From Cyanophora paradoxa (lineage: Eukaryota; Glaucocystophyceae; Cyanophorales; Cyanophoraceae): a stretch of 64,000 bases of DNA. Position 1 is the stretch's first letter; every line of letters starts with the position of its first letter. A program made the translations under genes and the position numbers. The notes below the pieces were generated by a model. That model was not told the origin of the DNA and did no database searches. It saw nothing but the letters and a program-made list of their open reading frames with translations. The stretch lies in assembly GCA_004431415.1 (NCBI GenBank), contig QPMI01000452.1, forward strand, positions 124,001-188,000, given 5' to 3'. This document shows, piece by piece, positions 1 to 12,900 of the stretch.

Positions 1-3000
1 TCAACATCGGAGCCCGGCAGGACGCACATCAGCCCTCTGGCCCCGTGCGAGGCAAACGGGACCGGCAGCGCGTCGTGCAGCTTCGAGTTCCACGTGCGAC
101 TGACGTCTGGCACGCCGATGGAGTCCGTGGCGATTATTGTGCGCTACAACCGGGCCATCGACCCAGAAGCGAGCCACATCGAGCAGTCGCCGTTCAATAT
201 CACCACTCTTTTCCTTGGTCAGCATTAAATTAAATAAATAAGCCCGACACGCGCTTTCTCTCTACTAACTCGGGCGTGACTTCAACGCGCATGCGCAGCC
301 AACACTGTTGCGTGCCCAAGGCAGCGACTGGCTCGCTTTGGCAACGTAACCTGCACACTGTCTCGCGCGACAGGCAGTGCTGCGCTGATACCGTCAGATG
401 TTGCTGTGTATTCTGCCCCATCTTTCGATTACACAACGGTTCGAGCGACCGCAAGCGGAGACCTCAATTTTACAGTGATTGCAGCGAATGCGACCGCACA
501 AGAAGGAAACCTTGTCGGGGTGAGTAGAGGGCGATGTTTTGAACGCCAAAGCGACCACTCACAGCGAGTCCTCTCAGCTTCGCCTGGCGCCGCCGGCCGA
601 CTCCGAGCTGACGAACCTCACCCTGCGCTTTGTGGCAATAGAAGGACGCCTGCACTGCAAACGTGGTCGCGCGCATCTGAGAGCCGTCACTTCGTGTCGA
701 ATTGTGTCCAACAGTAACTTCACTGCTCTCGAGCCCTCGGATGTCGGCAATGCGCTGGCGGATCCGCCGCTCGCCCTTGTTTACACCATGCCGTCAAATC
801 CGTGGACTATAGTGGCGAACAAAATGGACTGCAGCAATTGCCTCGAGTCCTCCCTTGCTGTCCAGATCCCTTCTTCTGCTCGGCTTTCCGTCTTCTGGTC
901 GGCCGCTGTGGGAAGTGCAATCTTGCCTGTCGGTGAAGTTGAGATCGGTATAATTTCGGCGAACCTAACTTGCGGCGACTCGCAACCAAAAACTCGCCGC
1001 GTGCTAGGGCAAACACTTCGCTGCCGCGTTGTGCGCCAGCCGGGCTCGCCGCCGCTGCAGCGATTCGACTTCAACTCCTCTGTTGCCTACGTCTTCTTGC
1101 CGAACGGCACCGTCGCAGACCGGCCCCCGCTACAGCCCGACGAAGCGACAGGCGACCTCGTTTTCTCAACGAAACTCGCAGCAATCGCACGCGAGGTTGC
1201 GGTTAATGTTTTCTTTAACGAAACGCTCTCCGATGTGCAAGTGCATGCTGTAAATGGATCGGACCACCGTGTGGACGTCGTTGCAGCCGCACTGTCCTGT
1301 GTGCCGAACCGCCGCACGGGTCGCTCCTCTTCTGTCTGCACCCTGAAGGCCCTCGAAAGCACCGCCGATATCCTCGTGTCAGACTTTGAGCTGCCGGTCG
1401 TCTCTGCCCCAGCTACAGGCTATCTTGCGATTGGGGCCTTCGCGCAAGATTCGGCCCGCCACATTAGCTTCTCTGTTCGCAGCCTGCAACTTGGCCGATA
1501 TAATATTAGCACGGCATACAGAGCTAGCATTGCGCCGGACCGCTCAAGCGTTGCAGAATCGTCGAGCCTGCCGCATCTTGTGGATTGGATCGGCTTCATC
1601 GAGGCACGCCTGTCGTGCGCCGCGCGCGACTTTGAAGTACGGCAGAGCATGGATTGCCTCCTCTCTCCCGTCAACGGCAGCGCAGCACTTCGGCCTGAAG
1701 AGTTTCTTCCGCCAACATTCTCCCCCTTGGATGCTCAGTTATCTGCCTCGGCTTACAGTGCCGCGCCGGATCGACCCGGCTTTGTTGTCTTCAATGTAAC
1801 CGGCGCTCGCATCGCGGATCTTGCCGCCGTCTCCGTCGAGTACGGGCGTTCGGTAGACGAGCGCAACGACAACACGGCCGGTCCTGTGACTGGCAGCCCG
1901 TATCAATTCTCTGTTCGAGGGCGCATGCGTCTCAGCGAGTGCCGCTTCGTCTTCAATGGCGACATTTACATGCGTTTCAATCTCGACACACTCCAACTGG
2001 GATCGCCAGCCCCTTCAACAATCCTTGCCCCAGCTTCGGCGGCACTTGTCGGCCCAAGTCAGCAAATTTTATTGAATCTTTAAGTTTGCCTCTTTCGTCA
2101 TTGTTTTGGACACTTTATAATTAATTCGATTTGTTGTTTTGGACACTTTATAATTAATTCGATTTGCAGGCGCCACGGCAACCTGGTCATCCACCAAAGA
2201 ACTGCTCTTTGTACTCGGAAGTGACGCAACTATTCGAGTGGGCGACACGCTTCAGCTCGCTGTACCTGTGTACGCCAGTGATGGAACAGGGGACTATGCT
2301 ATGGGCCTTTGCGACGTGCTTCCGCCTGTTCCCATGGTCTATCCAGCGATCGCAATGAAGGCGAGCTAGATTTGCGATATATATAATTACAGTCGGCTGC
2401 TGACAGATCCCGGTCCGTCTATCGTGATTAGGTGCCTGGCGATGTTGCTTGGTGTCGACGGGCTACAGTCACGGCGAGCCTTCTATCAGGATCTGGCAAG
2501 CGCGCCGTCGATGTCAAGTGGGACTGCGCCGATGAAGACAGCTGCGCGATCTCCAGCCTCGTCAGGGACGGACTGCGCGAGGCCTCGGGCAGCGCCGCGG
2601 CACGATCCACGCTCACGCTGTCCAAGGACATTCCGTATGGGCGCAACTACTCGTTGACTGTTACCGCAACCAACTTTTTCGGCGGCGTAACGATCATTCC
2701 AGTTCGAGTATTCAAATCGATGGTACTCCGCCGCTGCTGCAAATGGATGGGGGCACCACTATCCGCACTTTGAAACAGCGTCTGACGGTGCGCGTGCATA
2801 TTCGACTTGCAGCTGCTTGTGTCTAGATCTGCTCTCTCCTCCTGCTTTAAATTTTCATGGCAATGATCAATCTCAATATGCACGTGTTAACCTATTCTTC
2901 CGCGCAGACGCTGAAAGTGCTTGCTACTGCCGTAGACTGCAATGCGGACGGTGCACAATATTAAGAATATTTACCCTTTGTGTATTTCTAGAGCACGTTC

Positions 3001-6000
3001 CGCAAAATCGAACACCTCACCTCCTCTCGCAAATAGAACCGACGGTGCTGGAAGTTGCGACTTCGAACAACCTCTGGATTCGTTCAGCAGGCGTGACCGT
3101 CCGCTGGGTGCTGCCTGAAGTTTTGGCCGCGCGCCTTCCAGGCTCTCTCTCTACGACCAAGCCTGTACTCGTCGTGCCCAAGGGCGTCTTCACTCCCGGA
3201 GAAGTGCGCTCGGAATGCAGTACTATTCTCGATCGGATCGCGAAAGCATTCATTGTTCTGATCCGGTTTTTCTGCAGACTCTGTCTCTCACCGTTATTGC
3301 GACTGACACGACTCAAAACCCGCCCTCATCCTCGTCTCTTGGCGTCACAGTCGTCGTAGGCGAGACGGATCTCGAGGCACGCATCGTTGGCGGGGAGCGC
3401 CTTGTGCCGCCTTTCTCCGCTCTGCGCGTGGATGCGCGTGCGAGCAGCGATCCCGACTACGGATCTCTTAGTAGACTGTCCTACACGTGGCTCGTGTTGC
3501 CCACGGAGTCGGCAACCACGTCCTTCGAGCTTGCGGCACCTCTGTACACCTCTGGTCGGAGAACGGAAGGACTCGCCACCCTGCCTTCCCCTCTGCAATG
3601 GGTGCGCAAAATGAGTTGCTGTCAAAGCCAATGAGTGCTGGCCATAGCTCGGATCCAGCTTCGTTGTGGTTACTTATATTAATAATCACGTGCACACGCA
3701 GGGCTGACGCCGGCGCGAATTACACGCTGGTGCTCCTCCTCGAGTCGCTGCGGCCGACAGGCCGGATGGTGAACGCTACGGCCACAAAGGCCCTTTTCAT
3801 CTCGCCGGGTCCGTCCCCTCCGTCGCGATCTCAGAGACGGTCCCTTCCAACCTGCTCTTCGTGCAACCGGCGAGAGCATCCAGATCCGGTGCGAGGCGGA
3901 GCAAGCCGACAACCCAGCATTCGCAGCCGAAGCAGGCTTCGTCTGGTCGGCCCGGACGGCGAAGAGGAGCTCTTCAACTTATCGAGGCTTGCGATCCGCA
4001 CCTCGGCCCGTAGCTCGACGCTAGTTCTGTCGCCGTCCGCCGTCACGCTCTCTGCGGATCGTACCTACCGCATCCGCTGCTCCGCCTACGCCCAGTCGCA
4101 GGGCGTAGGGAACTCCGGTGCGCGTATACGTAATCATAACCACCTATTGCAGCGTTCATGCTGCGATTTCCGAGATTTCTTTTCAATTTCGGGCCGAGCC
4201 AACCGCTGCGAGTGCAGGGAGCCAGGATGTGGAAGTAAGAAGGATTTCCGGTCCCACGCCAGGCACGTGCTCCATCGATCCGGCCTCCGGCATCGCCCTC
4301 AAGACGCAGGCAAGTTTTCTCTTTTGCCCCAAGCTCAATCATTGAATCTTATAAGCAGTTCGTGATCGAGTGCTCGGGATGGACGTCGCGGTACTCGGAG
4401 ACGCTTCTCTACGAACTCCGCTTGATGAGCCCCACCGGAACATCCGCCATGCAGCTGAGCCAGCCGGCGCAGGCCGCGCGTGCGTCTGCCTCAATTTTGA
4501 ACCTCATCGTGGTGAAGCGTAATAATTATTTGACGTTCTTTATTTTACGGCTCAGTTATCCGCACCCTGCTTCCGGCACCATCTGCATTCTCGAACTCGA
4601 ACGTGACGGTGGCGGTGATTGTGAGCGACCAGCTGACTGGCGCCCAGACGCGTCAGCTGCTGTCCGCAACCGTGTCTCTCGACGTCTCTGTTTTCGAGAT
4701 GCACGCCGCCGGCACTAGTGGCGCCGTCCAAGCCGGCAAATCCGCGATCAAGGACCTGCTTTCCGCCGTCAAAAGTCGCACCGACGCGGTGTTCGAGTGA
4801 GCTGCCGTCGCTAGCGCTTTAAATTCCAGTTGGAAAGCGGCGGCCTGAGCGGGCGCAGGGACGGCGACCGGGAGGCGCTCCTGGCGGCCGTGGCGCTCGC
4901 CTCGTCGACTGTGACGGCGCTGATCGACCGGTCGGTGGGGAGCGCCTCCGTCAACCCGTCGAGCGCGGCGGCCCGCCTCGAGGACGATGAGGTGGAGGCC
5001 CTGGTCGGCCCCCTGCTCGACATGATCGGCGCGCTCGCGAGCTCCAACGGCACCGCTGCTACAAACTCCGAGTTCGTCCAGTCCATCTCTGCCGTCTCCG
5101 CCCTCTCCGATGTAGTTGTGCGGTGCGGAATTTGCGAGCGCATGCGAACGCGCGGGCGTGCGCGCGCATGCGGCGCGCGGCTCGCTTGCGTGTGACGGCG
5201 ATCGCGCAGGACGTCGTCAGCGAGCATGCAGAGCAAGCTGGCCGGTTACCTGAAGGACCTGCTCGGCTCGCTCGACCCGTGCACGAGCATCGAGCAGGTC
5301 TCATCGCTCCTACTCGGCGCGGCCGACTCCTTCGCCTCCTCGACGTCGTGGGGCAATGGCGACGCCACCCTGTCCGAGGTCGTGCAGGAAGCGCTGCGCC
5401 GGTTTGCTGCCCGCGCAGCGGCTTGCAGCGCGTGCGGGCAGGAGCCCGTCGGCACGACCGGCCTCCGCCTCTCGCTCCTCTACACGCGCGTGTGCGCCGA
5501 AGCAACGGGCGACACCCGGATGACGACTGGCGACGGCACCGGTGCCGCTGGCGGCTCCCTTGTGCCAGCCTCCGTCGCGTTTGGTCGAGGCGTTCGCGAG
5601 CTCGTGCTCGCTCAGTCCTCCAACTCCTCTTCTTACACCGCCACAACAACGGCCCACCTGCGCTCGCCCTATCCTACCGCCACCAGCGACTCTTCCGCGT
5701 CCATGTGCGACCGCTTACGATTCCGCTGTTTAATTTCGAAACACATCTAGATTAAAGATCACGTGCACTTTGCAGCAACGCAACGGGCCTTGTGCTTGAC
5801 GTGGATGTGACGGGATTCGATATTCAGAATCTCACCGACCTTATCCGAATCGAGATTCCTGTGCGTGATCATGAATTGAAGCAGTGTCATGAGTGTGGGC
5901 TTTGATTATATAATTACAATTGACGCCACGGATCCGGGCAGTTCCCGCCGGCCTTCCTTCCCACGCTGCCCATGTCCTTGATTTTCTGGAGGGCAAACGC

Positions 6001-6772
6001 CACCGTCAATGCGAACGGCACTGGTGTGGCTTCCATTTATTATTGCGCCTTCATATTTGGATTGCCCATATCGTAAACTTCGATTTCCCGCGCTCGCGTG
6101 TTTTCAGTGAGCGGCGCGTGGGCGATCGCTGGCAACATTACAGAGCTGCAGAACCGTACGACCTCCATCGGCACGGTGCGTACGGACATTAGTATTGGAG
6201 TCCATTGCGATTCTCCAGCGCGCCATGATCACGTTCAGTGCTGACTTTAATTTGGGCGCGCAGTGGTACTTTGTCGGCATCGGCTTCACTTCGTGCGCAC
6301 ATATATGCATTCGCATGTTTCCGGCTTTTTGCACTGACGGGGTCTGCCGCGGTTTGCGCAGCCACTTGACGAGCTTCAGCATCGGGCCCGCTATCACTGC
6401 GCGAAGTGTCGTACCAGGCGGTGCTTCTGCGGGCATGGCAGACTGGCAGACGCCCGGGCCCCATGGCCAGCAAGCCCGAGTGGGGAGGCCGTGCCGCCGT
6501 GGGGCATTGCCCTGATTTGCGTCGGCGCCTTCGCCGTCGTTGTCCTCGTCGTCGTGGTGGCCATACGGGCGCGGCGCCGCGCCAGCAACTCGGCGTGGAA
6601 GTGGCCGGCAGCGGGCAGCCGCGTTCACGATGAACGGCACAGCAATGCACATGCTGATGTCGGCGGCCGCGGCGCCGCCTCCCTGACGGACATTGTGACG
6701 GTCCCGCGGCCGGCAGCGATGACGCAGCCGCTGACAGTCAACGTGACGTCGACAGTTATACAAGAAGCGTAG
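1..6772 (+). CDS. REJ/GPS single-pass surface protein, copy 1 (5' end outside window)
   Basis: This is the 3' portion of a multi-exon gene described fully under the second copy (9933-22998). Visible parts in order: the end of one Cys-pair module (about 40-220); a module exon at about 298-519 followed by a GTGAGT donor at 520; a long exon from about 565 to 2020 with four modules; an exon at 2169-2366; REJ/PKD-like exons at 2430-4800; a GAIN-like region at 4830-5870; HLTSF at 6363-6377; the membrane span at about 6500-6565; and stop TAG at 6770-6772. AATAAA follows at once (6773-6778) and may be the polyadenylation signal. Several one-base losses break frames that are open in copy 2 (for example around 3717, 3813, 3870, 3953 and 6340), so this copy is either poorly sequenced or a decaying duplicate. 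It retains one base that copy 2 lacks near 2333, where copy 1 reads through. Confidence 0.75.
2101..2166. repeat. 33-bp perfect tandem duplication at a 3' splice site
   Basis: Two identical 33-bp units (2101-2133 and 2134-2166) beginning ttgttttggacac lie directly before an AG acceptor (2167-2169 cag). The duplicated unit is AT-rich intron end sequence. The same pair is present in copy 2. Confidence 0.95.
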
Positions 6773-8592
6773 AATAAATCGATGACTGGCGCGCGCGCCC
6801 GAAACTGTTCTTCATTTATATATATATATACATTCCTCAGCCGCGCGCCAGGTTTTCATTCGAATTCCCTATAGCAAGCTATTAAGCTGTTTGACAGAAA
6901 TTAAAGAAGCAGCAGATGAAAATAGAATCAAACTTCGAAAGCCACATGGATAGTGACAGTTCTAGTATTCCGTATACGTAGTCGAGTTTCGAATTTCGAA
7001 AACGCAAAATAGTTGAGAGTAATAGACGTCGTAGTTACAGATCGGAAAAGCATGTCTGCAGCTGTGTATGTGCGTAGGTGTTAGAACCTACCTCCAGGTA
7101 ACAGCGAGTCTGTAAACGTAGATTTGATCGATAATACAAGCGAGTCCCTGCGGACCGGAGCAGGCCTAGGAGTGGCCTTAAGCTTGGGTCTTGGGCTTCA
7201 AGGGCCATCGATATCGATATCAAAGCGTGAGGGTGGCCGCTCAATGTTTCTTAAACAGGGTCCCGGAGCGTTTTTTACCGCGCGCGGTTATTTATTACAC
7301 GGGCGAGAGAGCTCGAGAATGAGAAAATAAAAAGCGGGGGCCACTCAAGTAAAAGGGACAGAATTGTGCCGCGAGGGTACGTAGACAGATCAATCTGCGG
7401 ATATGCATGCGGCCGGCCGCGGATCCCGAGTCCGGAGCTTGAATATTAATATTTTAATTGATCATGAGTCGCCAAGTTGGGACTCGCGATCGGGAGTTGG
7501 GACTCGGGACTCGAGCTCGCGATCGGGAGTCAAAACGTCGAGTCGTCGTCGACGTCCGACGGTCGCCACCGTACCGTACGCGTGAGGCGGCGTGACGGTC
7601 GACTGTACCAGCTATAATTTAGGCAGCAAAACTGTCAGTGTACATGTACCAGGCTAGCAGGTAGCATACGGGGCCCGTATTCCGCCGCCCAATCGGCCGC
7701 ATTAGTACCGAGTACAGGGGCCCATTCGCTTGTTTCAGCTGATTACATATATAACGTTGGTTGAGGATCCGGAGGGCTGCCCCCCTGAAACCGGGCGCAG
7801 GCAGGCAGGCGGAGCTGGGTGCGCCGTCACCCCCACTGGTACCTAAGAAAGTCTGTTTCCCGGGGGAAACAGTTGCATGTTTCCCTATAGGCGCATGTTT
7901 CCCGGCTAGCCGGGAAACCCGTGCATGTTTCCCCCGGGAAACAGACTTTCTTAAGCCCCAGTGCCCGGCCCTCCCCCCCCTCCCCCTCTAGATCTCCCCC
8001 GAAGAGGACGGGGCGACCGTGGCGCGGCCCCCTCGACGAGGGCGCCCCTCCCCTCCCATCTGTACCCTCCTCAAGAGGGCGGAGGGCAAGGGTGGGGTCC
8101 GGGGCGCGTGAGAAGGGGAAGAGCCCCGAGGCCCCCCCCCCCCCCCCCCCCCAGCAAGGGCGCCCCCTTCCGCCTTCCCCTCCAAGATCCAGATGCCCGG
8201 CCAGGTGCAGCTGCAGATAGAAGAGAGATCTAGAACTGGCACCGCTGCATGTACGTATACATGTGGATCCGGACTGCGAATCCGATCCGATCTGCGTACC
8301 ATTAATATTGCGTATATCTATACGCCCTACGGTAGCCTCTTTTGAGTGGAGCAGGGAGCGCAGGAGCGCAAACGTTTAAAGGAGGGAAATCGGCTCGTGA
8401 TGGGCGAGGGCGAGCGGCAAGTCGTCGGCTCCGGCGCCGGCCTGCCGCGACTCGTGATCAGTGACCGACTCGGCATCATGGCATTAATATTGGCAACAGT
8501 ACTCGCGATCGGCATTAATATTGGCACTCGGCACCGCGTGCACGGAGACGGCTGAGTAACTAATTCTAGCGATCTAGATCTAGAGATAAGAT
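6773..8592. other. Intergenic spacer between convergent genes, copy 1
   Basis: I see no convincing coding exon here. Contents: AATAAA right after the REJ gene stop; a short TA run near 6819; GA/TC-rich palindromic stretches at 7400-7560; a 110-bp terminal-inverted-repeat element (separate entry); and a 21-base C run at 8132-8152. The small plus-strand ORF at 8346-8555 contains a 16-bp direct repeat (ggcattaatattggca) and has no other coding support. Confidence 0.6.
7844..7953. repeat. 110-bp hairpin element with perfect 27-bp terminal inverted repeats
   Basis: Left arm 7844-7870 (starts taagaaagtctg) is the exact reverse complement of 7927-7953. Between the arms is a second perfect palindrome of 22 nt at 7897-7918 centred on ctag. 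The core GTTTCCC or its complement occurs about eight times. Flanking cactgg and ccagtg extend the symmetry imperfectly to about 7834-7963. No ORF is present. It could be a MITE-like non-autonomous element or a structured RNA/DNA site. An identical copy lies at 24074-24183 inside the duplicated block. Confidence 0.85.
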
Positions 8593-9907
8593 CTAGGTAT
8601 GAGTGCGTGTGCAGCCAATGCCATGATGATGAGCGCGACCACCGGCGCACTGCGGCAGCCGATGATCTAGAGGTACGGGAGCGCACCGGAGCGTCGGCCC
8701 CGTCGACGTCGCTGGCGACTGCAGCGGCATCGTCCAAGGCGGCGGCGGAGGCGGCGTTGCCCTCGAACCCGGCCTCGACTCCCTCGGACGGGTCGTACGC
8801 GTAGGGGGCCATGGCCAGCTGCACGTCGAAGGCGCCGGTGTCCACCTCGGCCGTCTCAGTCTGTGCGAGCACGTGGCGCGCGCGTGCACGTCACGGCGTG
8901 GGTCCGACGGTCAGAAAATGTGCGCGAAACATGAAAATCATGTGCATGCGCGCACGGTTTGCATGTCGGAGTCGAGGAGCGCCTTGTTCTCTTTGGAAGC
9001 AAATTCAATCAGGTTCTTGACGTTCGGCGGCGCGTTCTGCGCGCGCATGCGAAGCGCGCGGGGTTATGAACGTCGCGATCGACGAGCTCGCGTGTCGATA
9101 TATGCGCCGAATCAAGAGATCGAGCTATAGTTCAAGTTAAGGTCCAGGCATGCACATGCTCAAGCACTCACCCAGAGCTCGTCACTAAGAATCTGCGCGC
9201 ACAATTGCAAGCATGATCATGATCAATGAGTCTGAATTTCGAGTTCCGAAGTTCTAATCTTACTGCGCATGCAATGGCAATTTGCAAACTTTACTCCAAT
9301 AACCTCTATGTGTGAACTCGTCCTTGAATTATATAATTACTAATAATTCGTGCGCGAATATATGCATGCAGCCTCAGCCAGCTGCAGCGCTGCAACTTGG
9401 CGCAGCTGCGGTACACTGCAGCTGCAGGCCTCTGGGCGGCGGGCGCACCGTCAACGGGTCCTTGATCAGGTTGCGGGCCTTGTCAATACCCTGATCATGA
9501 GCGCAAGGCGGTCAATTGCAAGATAAGCACGGTCAGGGAAGAAAAGTCTCAATTGCAAGTCTGGATCCGATGATCAGATCTAGATCTAAAGTCTCGCCGC
9601 GGCCGGCGCGTGAAACGTTTAACGTTCGGTCGGGAAATCGACCGCACCCCCCACGCCCAGGCGGCCTTGTTCATGTAGATGACGCCCATTCCCCTCGAGG
9701 TGACGATAGCCTGCGAATGTACACGTTGGTGCGCCGAAGCGGAGCCACCGCGCCGGCCGGCCACGGCCGGGCTGGGATCAATAATATTCCAGGGGCGGCG
9801 CGCGCGGGGCCTGCGCACACGCCGCGGCCATGCATATGGCCAGCTGCAGCGCGGCAGCTAGCTATAGGCGGCAAGCTGAAGGCGTACGAACCGAGTACGC
9901 GCCGGAC
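8593..9907 (-). pseudogene. 5'-truncated copy of the convergent minus-strand gene
   Basis: Five phase-0 exons are intact: 9710-9648, 9490-9449, 9036-8956, 8860-8687 and 8649-8593 (stop TAG 8595-8593). They encode the same peptide as the complete copy at 24834-26441. The first coding exon is missing except for its last roughly 16 nt, because the duplication junction at 9907/9908 cuts it off and replaces it with intron sequence of the REJ/GPS gene in the opposite sense. Without a new start this copy cannot make the full protein. If the junction is an assembly error, this entry disappears. Confidence 0.75.
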
Positions 9908-9908
9908 C
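9907..9908. other. Duplication junction
   Basis: Left of the junction the sequence equals 26148 and leftwards (end of the minus-gene first exon). Right of it the sequence is unique in this window and enters an intron end of the REJ/GPS gene, whose acceptor is at 9931-9932. Shared microhomology is not evident beyond a base or two (gccggac then cgagtc against ttgtcg). Confidence 0.85.
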
Positions 9909-9932
9909 GAGTCGAACGTTGTCGCTCGGCAG

Positions 9933-12900
9933 GGGCCAGAGTGCGCTGCAGTCAGGCGCGCCTTCGGCTGTACGCCGGCACCCTCTGCTTCCTTGAGAAG
10001 GACGGGCAGTCGGTGAACCTCCTGGCGTCCGACTTCTCGCCCTCCTCTCCCGCCGTGGACAACGCGGCAGTCGTGCTTGGCCCCCTCACCCCCGGAGGCT
10101 CCGGCTCGCAGGCCTTCATCGCCACAACCCAGCTGCCGACCGTCGGGGCGACGATCACTGCCAATTACAGCGACGCGATGGGCGGCGGCGACGTTGCTGC
10201 TGACCGAATCGCCAACGTCATCAAATGCGTCGCTCTGCTTCCTCCTTCCCGTCGTTCCCTGCTCCATACCATCCTGGCGATTGGCGGGCGGAAGCTCCAA
10301 GGCATCTCCAATCAGCCGCTGAGCTGTGAGCGTTCGCGGATGGTCGAGAAGACCTCGGTTCTTTGCCTGTTGCGAAAGCACCCCCTCTCTCCCGACCTTC
10401 TCCCGGAGGACTTCACCGATGAGACAAACCAGCCTCTGAAGGGGAACACCACCGCAGAGGGCAACCTGCTCTTTGTCTACACGCCAGCCAGGCCGAACGG
10501 GTGCGAGGCAGTCATTAGCACTCGACCAGCATTCGCGTGTGGCGTGCAGTGCGCTGACTTTAACTTTGCGCGCGCGCGCCATCGCTGGCAGCCCCGCTTT
10601 GTGTACCAGGTCAACTTCTCGGCCGACCTCGGAGGCGGCGAAGCGGGTAGTACTTCTCTCACCGTTATTGGTGCCGAGTTCACCTGCACGGGAGACAGGC
10701 GCAGCGTGCTTGGCGTGACCCAGTGCAAGATCGCGCCGAAGGCCAACAGCGACCTTATTGAGCTGACCGACATCGAGCCGCCGTTCGCGTCCACAGGATC
10801 CGGCGACGTCACATTCACAGCACTGACAGCCCAGTCCGGCGGCGTGCGATTCAATAGCATCGCACAGCGGGCGGCCTCGAGTGTCATCCTCGCCGTGAAC
10901 TGGGCGGCCTCGGTCGCTGGCGCGCCCTCTCCACTCGGAGCATTCGGGGTCCGCTTGTTTTCCAGCACACAGATCTTAAGATTTCTGCATGCGCCCTGAG
11001 TGCAACTTGAAGCGCTCACCACTCTGCAGCTCGGGGTTGTGGATGCACGCATGGATTGCGGCACACGGGCGCGTGCAGCGTGGATTGTACCCTGCTACGT
11101 CCGCGGACTGGATTCGAGCGCAGGCATATCTAGCAACGATACCTTCGCAGTAGTGCGCCGTCCCAGCTGCAGCATTCATCTAGATCTCGATGTTACAAAC
11201 ATGAATAAATTGCTTCGGCGTCAACGTCGACGTCGGTTGACGGATTGCAATAGGTTTACACGCTCGGCGAGGCTACCTACGTCAGCCGCAACTTCACTGC
11301 AAACAATCCGAAAGAGCTCTATATTGCGCTGCAAATGCCGCCGAGTCCGCTGCCTGGCTCCGATGGCTTTGCAATTATCAACTGGGTAAGTGAATTTTCC
11401 TGTGTATCACCAGGGTTTTGCGACTCGCGTACTGAAATTCAATTCAGTATGGACCCGCATTGGCACATACTACCCTATACCAGCTGTGCGCTTCACTGGT
11501 TTCTCTTTTGCGCGCATCTTTCTTGCGTTAATTTTGATTCGCTCTTTTTGGTGCACCGCAGCTCAATTCAAACTATTCGGTGGTGGCGGGAACGATTTCT
11601 TGCGGGAAGCAGCGCTGGAGGCAGGGCAGCCGAGTCCCCTGTACCGTCACGGGCAGCGCGGGCTCTGCAGAACTCCTGCTTTCAGACCTCGTCCAGCCCC
11701 AGGCACCGGCTCTGGGACCCGTCAGCCCAATCGTTATGCTCACGGCTAACGGTAGCGAGGTCTGTTTTCTTATTACTATTATCGATACATCCAGAGCACT
11801 GCCGTGTTTGAAAGGCGCGGTATCTGATCAGCGCGTGTGCATACAGAATTACGTGTCCTTCAACCTCACGGTCGAGAAGCTGGTAAAAGAAGAGAAGCTG
11901 AGCGTGCAGTACACGGACGCCCTCGGAGGTGGTGAGGTGGATCTCTCGCCGCTCAACTTCACTGTCATCCAGGGAACTATTGCCTGCGAGGTCAGCTTGC
12001 AAGTTTCCTAATATTTAGTTTTAAGGCGCAGTCAATATCAAACTGGCGTCTCATTGATGAAAATATCTCTATACAGCGCACGCGCCTCTCTCCAGGGGCG
12101 GTATCCACGTGCAGCGTTCTGACGGAGGCCGGCTCGCCGCCCGTCATGCCCGACGATCTCGAAGCGCCGACGTCGTCGGACCCGGCGAGCGTTTCTACCA
12201 GCGAGCTCACGGTCGGATTGAACGACTCGGTCTCCTTCTCGTACCTCGCCAAGAAGGGCGTCGTGGACGCGCGCGTGACCGTTATGTGGACGGAGTTCAT
12301 GGGCGGCGGCGAGCTGCTCGCCACCCTCGTCAGCGTCGTCGAAGCAAACCTCTCCTGCAGCCCGCGCGTCCGGCAGAATGCCACCATTCTCTGCGCATTA
12401 CGGCCGTTCTCAGTGGCGCCAGCGTCCCGCTTGCCCTGCAGCTGCGGGTGGAGGACTTCGATGCTTCCCTTAATATTTCGTCGATCGGAAGCTTAGTGCA
12501 GGAGCTATCTCCAGCGGTCAACGGCAGCATGTTCTTCTCGTTCATTCCAGCAGCCACCCTCGTGCCCTTCGTTAACGTCACGGCCTTTTACAATGCTTCC
12601 ATTGCGCCAGTGCAGTTTTCGGAGGTTCCGGGCTCTCCATTTGTTGTCTCTGTTGTCAGTGCAGACGTAGCGTGCAGCAAAGCGCGCGTGGCAATCAACT
12701 CGACATTCGTATGCTCGCTTGTTCGCCGCTCAGGCTCGGCAGACCTCCTGTCCAGCGACTTCGTTGGCCCGCGCCTGGCTGTCAGTGGCGGCGCTGTGCT
12801 CGATACGAACATGGTCCGCTCCGAGCTGCTGTCTGAGAGCGCGGATGGCGTCTCCTATTCCGTCCGCTCGCTCGCACCAGGGGCCAACCTCACCATCAGC

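Larger units (their letters stand above)
1..9907. repeat. Direct duplication, copy 1 (left-truncated by window edge)
   Basis: Position 1 onward matches 16220 onward and the match runs to 9907 (partner 26148). The block holds the 3' half of the REJ/GPS gene, a spacer, and most of a minus-strand gene. Copy 1 is 9907 nt against 9929 nt for copy 2. Nearly all differences are one base in G/C homopolymers, usually one base shorter in copy 1 (for example the C run after 3810 against 20031, and the G run near 3717 against 19931). Substitutions are rare (684 c against 16903 a; 7678 a against 23898 g). Copy 1 is longer at a few sites, such as the C run near 2021. The pattern looks more like consensus error than evolutionary divergence. 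Confidence 0.93.

Noticed and set aside
8346..8555. 69-codon ORF with a hydrophobic stretch, possible small membrane protein
   Set aside because: The hydrophobic part comes from a 16-bp direct repeat. There are no splice borders, and the flanking sequence looks intergenic.
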